A DNA stretch of 64,000 nt from Heligmosomoides polygyrus polygyrus (GCA_947396885.1 OX377204.1:49649139-49713138), one strand, 5' to 3'. Numbered from the stretch's first letter, positions 35,064 through 47,718 are shown. Numbers and translations are program-made. Notes: generated by a model from the letters alone, not told the origin.

Positions 35064-35420
35064 CTAGCATGGCCCGTATACCCGATGCCGGCAAGCCTGG
35101 CCCGCATGTTCAGCTTCACACGTCGACTGACGCTGTGTGAACCTTGCTAGGCTGGCTAGCCTTGCATTGCCCGTGGAGCCGATGCTAGCGGAGCCGGCTG
35201 GCCCGGCGTTGCCCGCGGATGCGATGCCGGCTAGCCCGGCGTGACCCACGCATGCAATGCCGGCGGAGCCGGCTAGCCTAGCTTGGCCCACGGATGCGAT
35301 GACGTAGTATTGTCAAAATTTCAAGTCAGACATCAACTCATGCAGTCTACTAGTCCCGGCGTGGCCCGCGGATGTGATGCCCGGCTTCGCCGGCTAACCT
35401 GGCGTGGCCCGCACACTCCA
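35064..35420. repeat. degenerate GC-rich minisatellite, 33-42 bp units
   Basis: GATGCGATGCCGGCTAGCC-like units recur with spacing of 33 to 42 bases, including 35219, 35252 and 35294. The array is interrupted by about 45 unrelated bases near 35306-35350. The minus-strand open frame made of Gly/Ala/Ser repeats is a by-product of the array. Confidence 0.7.
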
Positions 35421-35459
35421 GCGTCGGCGCCAGCAACCGACGCTGGTAATTCTATGCTC

Positions 35460-36945
35460 CAATATTCATTTCGAAACAACTATACATCCCTTCAACGGCC
35501 CCAACCCACGGCCCGTTCGGAAGATCACCGTGGAGGAGATTGAAGCGGCTTTGAAGAAGATGAGGCCAGGCAAAGCGACTGAGCCCGATGACGTGGCAGC
35601 TGATTTATGGAAGTCCAAGTACTGGTATCCTGCTGAGTGGTTGGCTCAGTTCTTTAATCAGCTTGTGACGGAGAAGAAAGCATCTGAGTGCTGGCGCTAA
35701 AGTACGACGATTCCGATTTGAAAGATGAAGGGCAGTCCTGCAGACTGCTCCAGTTACCGTCCGATTCGCTTGAAGATCTTTGAGCGAATTGTCGGTAGAC
35801 GTATTCGAGACATCGTCCAGCTTTCCAGCAATCAGTGCTGCCTCATAGCTGGCTGCGGCACCATTGACCCCATACACGTCGCTCGCCTCCTGTTAGAGAA
35901 GCACCGCGAGAAACAGAGGCCAGTGCATATCGCCTTTCTCGATTTGGAGAAGGCCTTTGATCGCGTACCGCGTTAAGTGATATGGTACTCGCTGCGACAA
36001 CATTGGAATTCCTGAAGAGCTCATAGAGTGGGTGCGAATTCTCTACTCTTGCCCAAAGAATCGTGTAGAAGCTGCAGCTGGAACCTCGATGGAGTTCCCC
36101 CTCTCTGTCGGGGTGCACCAAGGATCTGCGCTTTCCCCACTCCTCTTTGTTTTCGTCATGGATGCCATCACACGAGATCTTCAGAAGCCCGTCCCTTGAA
36201 CGTTGCTTTTTGCCGATGACGTGATGCTCGCTAGCGAAGACAAAGGTGATCTTGAGCGAGAGGTGCAAGTTTGGTGTGATCGTTTGGAGCCGCTTGGACT
36301 CAAATTGAACGTGAAGAAGACCGAATATCTAACGACGGACTTTACTTACGATTAGTCCAGCTCCATTAAGGTTATTGGCATCGAGCTTCCACGCAATGCG
36401 GTCTTTAAGTACCTGGGATCAGCAGTAGCGTCTGACGTCAAACTGATGGTCGAAGTGAATTCACGCGTGAGTGCAGCTTGGTCCAAGTGGCGTTCGTTGA
36501 CTGGCGTGTTCCGCGACAAGAAGATACCAAACCGCTTTAAGTCGAAGATCTACAGAGCAGTCGTCCGGCCAGTAGCAATGTACGGCGTTGAGTGTTGGCC
36601 AGCGACCAAGGAAGTTGAAACAGCGTCATGGAGACGAAGATGCTGCGCTGGACGGCTGAGTCACGCGCATGGACCGCATCCGAAATTATGTCATTCGGCA
36701 GAAGTTCGGTGTCGCGCCGATAGCTGACAAGATGGCGTGGGAAAGAAGACAGCGTCCGCAAGATAGGCCTTAACTTCGAGGTAATAGGAAGGCGGCCTAG
36801 AGGGCGTCCGAAGCAGCGATGGGCTGATACGTTACATATGGACCTGAAGGTGGCTGGTGTGCATCCTGAGCTAGCGCTGGATCGGAAACGGTGGCGTCGT
36901 GGCACAAGAATAGCGGACCCCGCCACGAAGCAGGACAAACGCTGA
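35460..36945 (+). pseudogene. second RTE lineage, RT and C-terminal relic
   Basis: Broken frames give, in order: VEEIEAALKKMRPGKATEPD, ADLWKSKYWYPAEWLAQFFN, a stop, KGSPADCSSYRPIRL, KIFERIVGRRIRDIVQLS, PVHIAFLDLEKAFDRVPR (motif A, about 35930-35975), GVHQGSALSPLLF in pieces, a LLFADDVMLAS-type motif around 36205-36230, LKLNVKKTEYLTTD, and the C-terminal domain (KIYRAVVRPVAMYGVECWPA, RRPRGRPKQRWADTLHMD) to a stop near 36943. Numerous indels and stops show an old copy. It differs clearly in sequence from the 32.2-kb copy, so it belongs to another RTE family. Confidence 0.85.
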
Positions 36946-37004
36946 AGAAGAAGAACAAGAACAAGAACAAGGGCCGGCTCTAAGTCCGGAGCAGAAGAAG
37001 GTGC

Positions 37005-37640
37005 AGCTGTGGCAGGGAGACCTTTCAGACAAAGGTCTGTGGCTGAACGTGAAGAAATGAAGTTCGTCAGCTTTGAGGAGTGCACAGGCGATCGAGGTGG
37101 AAGAACTCTGCTAACTCAGAAGTGACCTATTCTAGGAAGGAGGCGTGGACCAGGCGGCAGAAGACGGCTGAATGCAGCCTAGATCAAGTGGATGGAGTCC
37201 ACAGAAACCCTCTCCGACTGGAGGTGCTCCAGGACACTCAAGGGAAAGCTCTATAGAGCAGTAGTCAGAGTATATTATTACAGTGATGAAGACAGCCCCG
37301 AATTAGCTGAAGATGAAGGAGCAGCGCTTGAGGCGGTGCTGACACATCTCAAACGACCAGAGCATCACCGAATGAGGTTGGCCATAGATTTCGAATCACT
37401 CGGAAAGCGTCCAAGGGGAGCCCCAAGGAGAAGGTGCAATGAAGTTATCAAGAGAGATGTCGCAAAAGTCGGCGCCACGGCAGACGGCGCCCGTGATGGG
37501 ATGAGGTGGCGAATGATCACAAGAACGGTGGACCCTGAAAAAGAAGGAAAAGCAGAAGGCAGAGACGTAGAAGAAGAAGCAGCAGTAGTAGTAGGGTTAG
37601 AAGAAGCTTTTCATCGACTGCCAGGATTGATGCGAGAAAC
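37005..37640 (+). pseudogene. third RTE lineage, C-terminal fragment
   Basis: Starts with LSDKGLWLNVKK, followed in pieces by FVSFEECTG and EVEEL, then SRTLKGKLYRAVVR in the open frame beginning at 37192. After an internal deletion it continues HLKRPEHHRMRLAIDFESLG, KRPRGAPRRRCNEVIKRDVA and VGATADGARDGMRWRMITRT. These are post-RT segments of an RTE. The open frame of 156 codons runs beyond the conserved part and its last 40 residues (acidic, then hydrophobic) are unrelated. Confidence 0.75.
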
Positions 37641-39946
37641 AATAAACGTGGAGGACCAGTGAGTACTAGCAGTCAATCCTTTCAGTTTAAACGTAACCGA
37701 TCTACATAAAAAAAGAACAGAGCGAAGCAACGCAGACATATTCTTTCAAGAAGACAATGAGAGAGTAGGAGGGTTGAGCTGTGCAAAATAAATGTAATGC
37801 GACAACGATGGCGAAGCCTTGCTCAGCCCACCTCAAACAGCCACCTAAAACTCACTAACTAACAAATGATTGGAGTAAAAGCAACTGCTACCAGTGATGG
37901 AGGTTAAAGCAACAATACAAGAAAACAGCACAAAAATAGACGCCAACCCATATTTGACCATGCGGCCGGAAATATTTCATTTCGCAAAATCTGCTCCTCT
38001 CGTCCACGAAAACAGCAGCCAATCACCCCAGCGTAGTCGGGGATAGAGCAGGTTCTCGCACAGTAAGGGCAGACAGCTAACGAACGAGCTTCGATTTCTC
38101 CGACACTCACTACATGATTTCTGGAACACGGCTTTTAATGCCGGACGCCTGGTGCTTAACTTGAGAGACACCAACTACTGGGAGAACTAATGGAAAACAG
38201 TCGGAATGCCGAAGGGATGGGAGTGGCTGGTTCTTCGTGGCTGGAAGTAGTTGCAAATGTTTAAAGCTTAGGAGGAGCAAATATTATACCGCAGTTTGTA
38301 ACGCTTAAGCTAGAGCCAAGGTGGCCATCAGTGAGGAGAAAGGGTACAAGTCTGAAATATGGACCTTTGCTTGACCACCGCAAGTGGTTGTATGGCCAAA
38401 TACGCATTCAACTCGCCTCCACGACATCCCGTAGAAGTAGAATGTGTGGCGCATCCAAAAGGGATTGAGTAACATCGTCTTTTATCCCGATATCCTTTTA
38501 CAGACCACTTCTGCGATATTGTCTATGCACGTGCTCTCCAATCTCGACTACGCTTTTCCAAGCAGAACTATGGCCGGTGGTTTTTCAAGCATTATTCTCG
38601 CACTGAGAGCGTTAGATTGCGGCTGTATCCATTACCAATGGCGTTATTAATTCCGAGAATGGAGGAGACGAAATGAGTCCAATAGACACCATTGAATGGG
38701 ATGAAGAACCCAGCCCAGTCCGAGACCAGAAAAGCACCGATGTGAATTGCAGAGCTCTTACACAAAAGCATACCTCTAACCGCTGGGCACAATTTCTGCC
38801 AAGTTCAGAAAGTTTGTATGAGGGCAGCTCACTACTCATGACAACATTTTGCAGTGATGTTTAAGTCCTTTTGCACCCTGAGACTACAAACCCTATCTTC
38901 ATACCTTCCGAACGTTCCGGCACGGATGCCGGCGTCGCATATTTTAGGAGTTACGCCTGAAATTCTCGACAACGAAGCACTGATATATGGGACCTGACAT
39001 AAATCATTAAAATTCTAGATGAGACCAACGTTTTAAAATTACCACAAAAACAAAGAAAGGAATCATATGTCCTTCCTACGGCGCAAACAAGGATGACATT
39101 TTATAAAAGCTACGTGCATGAAAAGAAAAAAGAAGGGCAACTTTAGTGAGTCTGTTTTTTTCCCAATAAGAAACCCTAACTTACAGCGCACTTTCCACGA
39201 ACATTGTAAAACCATCATTTAAAAGCACAAGCACACCACATTTCAATTGAAATCATTCTCCCTACCCCTACAAAAAAAACTCCAGGCAGGGCAGATGGAG
39301 AAGGTTAGAAGGGGTGCGGCGTGCACGTCTTTCACATGCGACGCGCTACCTTATGCGCAAAAGTTGTATTGTTGAACTCGCGCTGTTACATGGAAAGGCT
39401 CATAATCGATGTATATAAGCCGGACCATGTTTGAGCGTCAAAGAGGCGCTAATGGCTTCCCTCTAGTGCGAACATTGATGCAGCAGCATGCTCAGGACTT
39501 CTTATGAGGAAAAATACCTCATTAGCGTCCGGTGAGCTCAATGGTAAGCTAACAAATGAATATCAGATGGCCGTGCGGAGCGCTGCACTTTCAAAGACCT
39601 CTGCGTCACATAAGGGCACCCCTTCAAGCAGAGTTTGGCGCACGACGCATCACCATCGGCGGACATTAATCAACTGACAACGGCGAAAAGCCGACATTTC
39701 AATGAGATCGTGCCTTAGCCCAGTCATCAGTCACCTCAAGAACGAGCTAATTGAAAAAGACTATGAGGATCCGGCGAAAACCTGCAAAAGCCTTCAAACT
39801 AAGGGAGCTCTAGAGAAGCGGTTCTGTTGCCCTGATGTTAACATCAAACACGACATCACTAAGTGTAACACACCACATGCTTTCAAAAAGTAGACCCACT
39901 TCAGGACACACAGGTCAAGGACTGCGTGCTGTTTAGAAAACGTCTA
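37641..39946. other. 2.3 kb with no assignable gene
   Basis: Only short open frames; I see no conserved motif, transposon terminus or RNA gene. Confidence 0.5.
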
Positions 39947-41209
39947 TTAGGTCATCCAATAAGTAATGTCGTTTTTTCGACCTTGACTTCAATTGAACAA
40001 ATTTTCAACCAAACTTTATTTCAGTCAACAATGTAATCACCATCACTACCAACAACCTTTCTTCACCTAACGAGCAAATCTTCAATTCCTGAGCAATAAA
40101 ACTGTTGTGGTTTCTGAGCAAAACATGTGAATATAGCACTTTGAATATCCTCCAAACATTCAAATTTCTTGTCACTAAGAAAATGCTGTAGAGACCGGAG
40201 CACGTGGTAATCCGAAGGTGCAAGATTGGGAGAATACGGTGAATAAGGCAGAACCTCCCATCCTAATTCTCTGATATTTTCCAGCGTCCGTTTTGCACAG
40301 CGCGGTTTTGCAATGGCGTGATGGAGAAATGCGGCCTTTCTGTTGACGATCGCCGGATACTTTTCCAGCAAAGCTTGGTTCGCTTGATCCAGTTGCTCAC
40401 GGTAAAGGTCTGTACAGATTTAAGCACTTCAAACTGGAGAATTCCACGGATATTCCACCAAAGAAAAAGGAGTGCCTATCTGAGCTGAATATTCGGCTTC
40501 GCAGTACTTCTTGGTTGTTCGTTTTTGAAAAGCCACTGCTTTATGCGCTTTGGATTATCGTACAAGATCCTCTTTTCGTCTCCTGTGATCAGTCGATCAA
40601 AAACGAGTCTGTACGGTGACGCTGAAGCAGTGGGTTGCAAAGCGTCGATTGATTGGCACGGTTCTTGGCGGATAAGCCGTGCCGTACCCAAACACCTGCT
40701 CTGCATACCTTGCCAATTTGGCGTAGATGAAGATGAATGGTTGATTTAGGCTCCTTGAGAGTACTCGAAAGTTCCCCCACTGTTTGACAAGGATTCGCCT
40801 CGAGTTCTGCCAACATCATGTCGTTGTCAAATGTTACCGGTCTTCCTGATCGAGAGGAGTTCGGAAAGGTCAAAAATACCGGATCTGAACTTAGAAAACC
40901 ATCGCTGGTACTTGTGAACGTCTAATGCATCTGGATATACATCGCAGATATTTTTGGTAACAACCGTTGCGTTACTACCCTTCCGAAATTCGAACAGCAT
41001 GCAATGCCGAATATGCTCCTCTGAGATTTGCCGAGCCATTCCACCTGAACTTGCAAGCTAACAATTCAACGAATGGTAGATTCTAAAAAAGCAATTCTCA
41101 TTTACCTTAGAATCACTTTAGTGCACCTTCGAAATACACAAATCTGCCGACAAATAATGAGCTAAAACCGTAGTGCACAAAAAACGACATTACTTATTGG
41201 ACGACCTAA
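39947..41209 (-). mobile_element. complete mariner element, inactive
   Basis: Terminal inverted repeats of 31 bp with one mismatch (TTAGGTC(A/G)TCCAATAAGT...) are flanked by TA at 39945-39946 and 41210-41211. The length of 1263 bp is normal for mariner. The transposase lies on the minus strand with a standard internal position. Confidence 0.93.
40021..41039 (-). pseudogene. mariner transposase pseudogene (Mos1-like)
   Basis: Starts MARQISEEHIRHCMLFEFRK at 41039, a mariner helix-turn-helix N-terminus, and ends DGDYIVD at a stop near 40021, about 339 codons. Frames shift near 40860, between 40590 and 40480, and again before 40371, with a stop near the C-terminus. The first catalytic Asp is present (LITGDEKR). 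The second, expected in a HDNA box, is lost (FLHHAIAKPR). The third is kept (NLAPSDYH). A cut-and-paste DDD transposase that loses one Asp is dead regardless of the frameshifts. Confidence 0.92.
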
Positions 41210-41211
41210 TA

Positions 41212-42590
41212 AATGAATGCAGCAACATACAGCAAGCAAATAGAATCCGGCTCGCTTTGCTTCGACACTGTAGAGATTCGCCCGTCGTTCACTGAGGAAG
41301 ATACGTTACTGATAGACTGATTAAATGAATGGATTGATCAATGCACAGAACTGATTAAGATTTTGAACAGTGATTGTTCTACAGTTCAAAAAAATTGAAG
41401 AAAGCTGAAAGAGTGTTAGATTCTTTCAGACTTTGGCAGGGTGTAATGAAAACGACCGCTTTCTGCCTGAAGGAGCGGCACCTGCGTCCGAAATTGCTCT
41501 CTATAAAATTCCGAGCGTTATTTACTAAGGGGCATATGTGCTTTCCCTACAAATTTTTCTAAGCCTGTAAATTTTAACTTAATTTTTTTGTAGGCAGGGT
41601 CTGTAATTTCATATGGCACACATTCCCACTCTGATGTTGCTTCCTTCAAATCCATGAAAATTATTTCGGCGACAAGGCCACCCTTCGATAGCGACTCTGT
41701 CATCGATTCGAGGAACGCTTGAGGAAAATCTTCTAGGGAAAGCACTTAAGTCGCCGCAAGTAACTAACGCTCGAAATTCTATATAAAGTTTCAGAAGCAG
41801 ATCGATCCTTCAGGTAAAAATGTGTGTCGTGTACATGACAGCCTGAAAAAAATCTGTACAAATGTCGCCCTCGTGATTGATTCGAAGTCAGCTCGAAGAA
41901 AATTTTTATTTCGAAATGCAGAACAATCTGTATTCAAAGTTTTAAAGAACTGAATTCTGTGCTCATAACATAACTCTTTAATAACATAACATAACCAGTG
42001 ACGGAGACAAAGGAGGTGCGTAACAAATCCGATTCGGAAGGGGGATCGTAAATTTTAGTTTAAATTTTGGTCACTAAATTCAAGGTGACCCCTCCGACCC
42101 GCTTTGCGCCGACCGATGATTGAACTCCGCACTTCTTCCTGCGCTATGGCGGCGGCCTTCACGGCGTCGACCCAAGAGGAATGCCTCACCCTTCCGAGAT
42201 GTGGAACAGGTGTGGAAGGCGAAATACGCAAGGTCACATGGCACGGGAGACAAAATGACGAGTGGATGAACACTACAGCAGATCACGAAGAACGCAGCGC
42301 GCCTTCAGGAGGGCCCTCCAAAAACGTGGACCGATAAAGTTACCGCAGTGATGAAGCAAGTGCAACATTAGGAAAACCGACTAGTCAATGAACATGTTGT
42401 CAAATAGACAGAAGAATGATTCGATGAGAACCTGTAGGTAGGCCTGCATAAGTTGTAGCACCAGTCTTCCCACTGTTCAGCGAATTACTCGAATAGACTC
42501 CAGCAACGTAACCACTGGCCACTATCACCTAAGGGAGAATCATACCCACACGTGACATTCATCAAATACCTTAGCTACATACTCGCGATT
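41212..42590. other. 1.4 kb unassigned
   Basis: No gene or repeat I can name. 42.06-42.35 kb has overlapping open frames on both strands without motifs. Confidence 0.45.
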
Positions 42591-43080
42591 ACAACGCTAG
42601 GAGGAAGCTCGACGACCGTCGTGGGTAGTTCTGTATACTCACGAGGATCTCTTAATTTTCACGTCGGAACTGATGAATCCGACTTCCGGTATTCCTTATC
42701 CATCCCGCGGAATTCAGTCGGCTACGGCTCTCGTCCAGCAAGTGTCCGCAAAACGCATAACGCGGTAGGTCCACGTAACTTTCGACGACTTCGCCCACCC
42801 AGCAGCGTCCGGTACATCCACGTCGACAAAGCTCAGAATTCTAGAGGCGGAATTCTCTCACCTGGCCGAGTCGTGTCGATGGAGTTGAAAGGATGAGCAC
42901 GCAGGTAGACGTTCTTCGCCGCGCTTAGAGGCTACTCAAGCCACAAATTTCTCCAGGTCTCACTAATAGGTCGTTGGCCTTGTTGACTTCACGACCCACA
43001 TGCACATGGCGAGGCGTCCGGAGATGATCGTTTCGTTGGGCGCGAATGGGTGTCAAAAACTCTTAGGTTCTCAACAGCAC
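42590..43080 (-). pseudogene. RTE LINE relic, minus strand, same family as the 32.2-kb copy
   Basis: Nucleotide-level similarity to the C-terminal part of 32244-33730, in order on the minus strand: GAACGAACATCTCCG-like sequence near 43040, GTCGTGAAGTCAACAAGGCC near 42985, GTCTACCTGCGTGCTCATCC near 42905, CGACACGACTCGG near 42870, and TTGCTGGACGAGAGCCGTAG near 42730. There is an internal deletion between the RAHLFDST region and the TRLTQVRE region. The plus-strand 114-codon open frame here (42552-42896, opening with GTG) is a shadow of this relic. Confidence 0.75.
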
Positions 43081-45407
43081 CTCTTCGAGGTATGACTGGC
43101 CATGAAAAAGCTATGAAAAAAGCCTCGACTAGCTAAGAGTACAGGAAAGGTATGTTTTGAGTTCACTAGCGCAAGCTCTATATTTGAATGTACAAACTGC
43201 CAAATAAACTGAACATGTTACCATTTCACATCAAATTGGGTACTGTTATAAGCTGGTCTGACGTCTTTGAAATGAGACTGAACGTCTTTCAAATCAAAAC
43301 GAGCGCCTTTACTATCATTGTTGGCGCATCCTTACACTAAATACAATCCGAGAAGGTTAGAATAATTCCTTGTTCAAGGAAAATTTACTAGGACTTACCT
43401 TGAAATTTTTAAAATCACGTGACCCAATAAGTGAGCACGCTGTTTTGATTTTTTAATTTTTTAAACAAAAACAGTGGTTTGAAGCTTGTTTTAATTTTTT
43501 CGTTTTGGAGACAACAATGAGTCAGATTACGATTGCAACTACCTCGATCTCAATATCAAAACTATTAACAAAAAGTTAGTAACAAAATCATACAATAAAA
43601 CAGATAGTTTAAAATTTTATTTCATTAGGTTCCCACATTTCAACTCAAATATATCTATAAAAGTTCCCAAATATATCTATAAAAGTCAATTATAATCACA
43701 GAAACATTAAGACTAATTAGATGTTGCACGGTCTTTAACGATTTTGTTAAAAACCTTATCCAATTGATAACTAGACTTATTAAAAGTAACAGTCCAATAG
43801 ATATAATTATAAAAAATACACTAAAATGTAATAATGAAGTACTAACAACTAAATCAATTAGTTACCTTCTTCACTGGTGAGCCTCGGGGTAACTAATTGT
43901 AATCTTGTCACTGTTTTTAGATGGTGTTGTTCTTTGGTTTCAATTGTTGTGGCGTTGTGTATTAAGTTATTGAAGAACAATGCGTTTTTAAACAATTTGT
44001 ACGTAAAGATTTATACCTGATCCTATTAAAGTATAATACGATGGCTATTATTTATTAGTAAAAGAAGAGATGGCATCACGCATTCGCCCAGGACGTCGCG
44101 ACCTTTACTTAATTGATAGCTTAACTCTGTTTTTTCTTTTCTTGTTTTTCTTGTCAACGTTTCATAGTTTTATTACGATCATTGTTGGCGCGTTCTTATG
44201 GGTGTATTAAATAAATAAACAACTAAAATTCTGTTTTCACGGAGTTACTTGTCAACGGTACAAATAAGCAATTCTAGAGAAGACACATATATCCAGCTTG
44301 CTTATTCCAGCAAGCAGCATTTGCAATATCATACAAACGAAAACCGCAACAAGCCTGACGGCGTGACCCCTTCACTTTGATATACTAAAAAACTGCCCCT
44401 TTTTTGCACTTCGCACAATGTACGGCTCGCCCAACGCATTCAAAAGAGAAGCGTCATAAACCCAAAGCGCTGCATTCCTCATCAATCTAGCAGAAACACA
44501 CCGAATTTACCGCAGGTTTATTTTGTTTGAAAACACGAGAGAGGTAAGCAAGACATGTACGTTTGCCGAACGATTCAAGATAAAACTGCAAAACCTTCTA
44601 AGCTGAAACAAGAAAATGTAGCCAGACATTGAGCTTGAAAATGGTTACGGCTCGACTGAACACATGGTGTTCATAGGAATTGCTAGCGAATGCGGTTAGT
44701 TAATCCTGGAGCTTGCGTGGAACGCCAAAACACTAATACACGCCGAGCAGGCTCAACGACAAATGACATAACCGACTCCACGTCTTCGAAGCGGCTCTTT
44801 GTTCTGGAATGAGAACGTAACCGCGACAGAACTCATGGAAGAACCTCTTGGTCATGTAGCGGCGCTCTCTAATACTGTGCCCCAACAGAACTATTTGGAC
44901 TACTCGCAATAGGAACAGCAGCTGCCTCTCATGCAGAAAGCACAGAGAGCGGTTGATGCTAACAAAAACTACTGCTCGAACAGGCATTTCGTTACTGGAG
45001 AGCCTCAGATGATCTGAATAACAATGGAATTCGCAGGCTACCCCAAAGGACAAGACGAAAATAGGTTCGATCATTTTTAGCTTACGCTTCGCATTCTATT
45101 TCTTCCGCCATTTCAATGCGCATCTGGGGGATAGAGTGATTTGAGCGCGTTTTTCATTGGACAGCGAAAATTCTAGCAATCGCGCAGTCCCGCCTCAGAA
45201 TAAGTGAAAGGCTTCGTCAACCTCAGCGAGAGAATGGAGGACGGACCTCACGAACGCTTTTTAGGAAGCACCACACCCTACTTTTACATGCTTTTGAATG
45301 GGAAATTGGCTTATACAATGACTTGCGGTGGATAGACCATGGAAAAGCCAGCGGTTCATTCTTTCCAAGCAGGTTGCACCAAAAGACACGGGAGAAGTGG
45401 AGCGTTA
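43081..45407. other. 2.3 kb largely unassigned
   Basis: 43.18-43.45 kb is a diverged piece of the 22.6-kb repeat family. 43649-43690 has a small direct repeat (AATATATCTATAAAAG twice). A piece near 45313 (TATACAATGACTTGCGGTGG) recurs near 14.51 kb. No gene seen. Confidence 0.4.
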
Positions 45408-45541
45408 GGGGTCGTTCAGTGTGCACGCGACACGCGACGCAATGCTATGTGAAGTGGCCGAATCGACCAATCGCGTCGCTCGATCAATTTGGCCACTACA
45501 CATGCATCGCGTCGCGTGTCGCGTGCACACTAAACGACCCC
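45408..45541. mobile_element. PIF/Harbinger-like MITE
   Basis: Nearly complete palindrome of 134 bp. The ends read GGGGTCGTT(C/T)AGTGTGCACG and arms of about 60 bp continue through CGACACGCGACG. TTA flanks both sides (45405-45407, 45542-45544), the 3-base duplication typical of PIF/Harbinger. Confidence 0.8.
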
Positions 45542-45845
45542 TTACGGCACCTGAAGTATGCACACCCTTCCATACCTAACGACTACTAACTAGTAAATGT
45601 GGTGAAATGCAAAGCGTATCATGAATGACTGCAACCTCTCTTTCTCTGATCTCGTTCTACACTATGCGAGCACCAAATGCTATCATAGATTAGGACAAAA
45701 AGGGAAACACTAATCACCTACTGTGCGTTTCAAAAGTATGTATCCACCCCATAATTTGTCCACATCTCGTTTCGTGTTCAATTTTGCAGGCCAGCACTAG
45801 CTCCGCTAAATTCCTCGTAGTCGAAAACAGGTAAACACTATACTT

Positions 45846-46095
45846 ATGCTCTCGCCAAAATTTCGAATATTCGAATGGCTTCGAATACCAAAAATTTTCG
45901 AACATTCGAAATCGAATATATTCGAGAAACGTTGTTTTTCTGAATATTCGAATTCGAATACATTCGAAAAACGCGATTTTTTGAATATTCGAATTCGAAT
46001 ACATTCGAAAAACGCGATTTTTGGAACATTCGAATTCGAATGCATTCGAAAAACGCAATTTTTCGATTATTCGATTCGAATATTCGAATTCGAAT
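45846..46095. repeat. 41-bp tandem array of ATTCGAA palindromes, left end
   Basis: CATTCGAA recurs at 45961, 46002 and 46043, an exact 41-base period, each unit carrying GAATATTCGAATTCGAAT and a CGCGATTTTT spacer. The array is almost fully self-complementary. Confidence 0.85.
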
Positions 46096-46733
46096 GAAAA
46101 ATCAGGCTGGCCGATAGACATGATAGACAGCCTGGATGAAAAATGGAAACAATACACAAAGGATTCCTTCCTAGTTTAAGCACGAGGTTTTTTATCGACA
46201 GGCTTCTCATAAACCCCTTATGGACGGTAAAAATGAGGTCGCCGTCTTATACATAGCAGAATCAAAAGGCTTATGGATGCATCTAATTTTCTTGTTTGCT
46301 AGAACACGAATTTTTTCCAAAGGAGTACTTGTGTGTTGTGAAGTGCTACTCATGAGGAACAAACGGAAGGTTTACAAGATAATTGAAGGGGAAACTATCT
46401 GCTTGAGCCACTGCAAGCTTCTAGGTCACTTCAAAATGATCATTTTTGGAATTGGTGGGTGACTGACTGACCGACGAAGAAGTATTACGTGCAAATCTAA
46501 AGCAAATCTGTCCTGCTCATCCAAAAACGTGGAATATCACACTGTCAATTTTGCGACCACAGCGTGTATTACAGATAGCTAGGAATAGGCCAGCCATGAG
46601 GGCCAGTCTCAATTCTTTCTGATGATTCGCACAAATAATTGGTAGAAACAGATATTTCTTATTTGCGAAGAACTTGTTGCGCATTAATGCTACTTCCTCT
46701 CAGAATTTATCGCTCTATCTGAGCAAATAAATT

Positions 46734-47718
46734 ATGTTTCAATGTTGTTTTACATTTCTGTTCTTGAAGGACTTACTGAACTATGTCGAAGGAGCAATTC
46801 GAACGATATTTTATTTTAACTCCAAATTAGGACAATCCGCGGCCGAGGCAGCTCTACACACTTCAATCAAGTGTGAGGGTCTAATAGTGTTGGAGAAAGC
46901 ATTGTGCGCCAGTGATTCAGTAAATTTCGGACCGAAGATTTCAGCCTCGAAAATGAAACAGTTCGCGGGATCGCGGAAGAGCTAGATGTCAGGGAAACTG
47001 CGGTTGCGGATGCAATGAAACGCCTTGGGAAGGTGAAAAAGCTCGAAGAGGGGGTGCCCTACGAGTTGAGGGAGCGGAAGAATTGTCATGTTTCGGGATC
47101 TGTTCTTGTCTACTTTTACGCAATAAACTGACCCGTTTTCGGATCGAATTATCACTTGTGATGAGAAGGGGATTTTGTATGATAAAAGCGAAAGTTCCAG
47201 ACAGTGGATGGACGCCGACAAACCCCTTGGCATTTTCCAAAGGCGGGCCTCCACCAAAAAAAGGTAATGGTCACTGTGTGATGGTCGGCGCCTATTGTAA
47301 TCCATTACAACTTTTTGGCACGAAGCCAAACGATCGCAGAGTCCTACTGTAAAGAAATCGACGAAATACACCGGAAATTGCGCCAACTTCAGCTATTATT
47401 GGTCAACGGAAGAGGCCCGACTGTTTTGCACGATAATGCCCGCTCACACTTTTCACAAATCACTTCAAAAATTGAAAGAATTTTGACGTTCTGCCTCACC
47501 TGTCATATTCTCCAGACCTCTCACCAAACGACCACCACCTTTTCAACAACTTTCAGAACTTTCTCGCTGGTGAAACATTCCACAGTCAGGACAAAGCCAA
47601 AACAGCTTCCGTGGATTCTGTCGAATCTCCGCCGCCTCATTTTTTCGCAAACGGAATAAGTTCACTGGTCACCCGTTGGCAAACGTCTGTTGATTCGAAC
47701 GGTGTTTATCTCGACTAA
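46734..47718 (+). pseudogene. mariner transposase relic, Hsmar1/SETMAR type
   Basis: Protein-like segments in order across frames: IRTIFYFNSKLGQSAAEAA (N-terminus), IAEELDVRETAVADAMKRLG and KVKKLEEGVPYELRERK (helix-turn-helix region), RIITCDEKGILYD (first Asp, about 47160), KKVMVTVWWSAPIVIHYNFL, SYCKEIDEIHRKLRQLQLLL, GPTVLHDNARSH (second Asp, about 47432), SYSPDLSPNDHHLF (third Asp, about 47530), and SLVTRWQTSVDSNGVYLD ending at TAA 47716. All three catalytic Asp are readable but stops and frameshifts separate them. No terminal repeats were found, so the element has lost its ends. It sits inside the hAT-like element. Confidence 0.88.

Noticed and set aside
42552..42896. 114-codon open frame resembling a signal-peptide protein
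   Set aside because: Opens at GTG and lies opposite an RTE relic whose nucleotide match to the 32.2-kb copy is clear.
45714..46157. 147-codon minus-strand open frame rich in Phe/Glu/Ser/Asn
   Set aside because: Produced by the 41-bp ATTCGAA array; low-complexity translation of a palindromic repeat.
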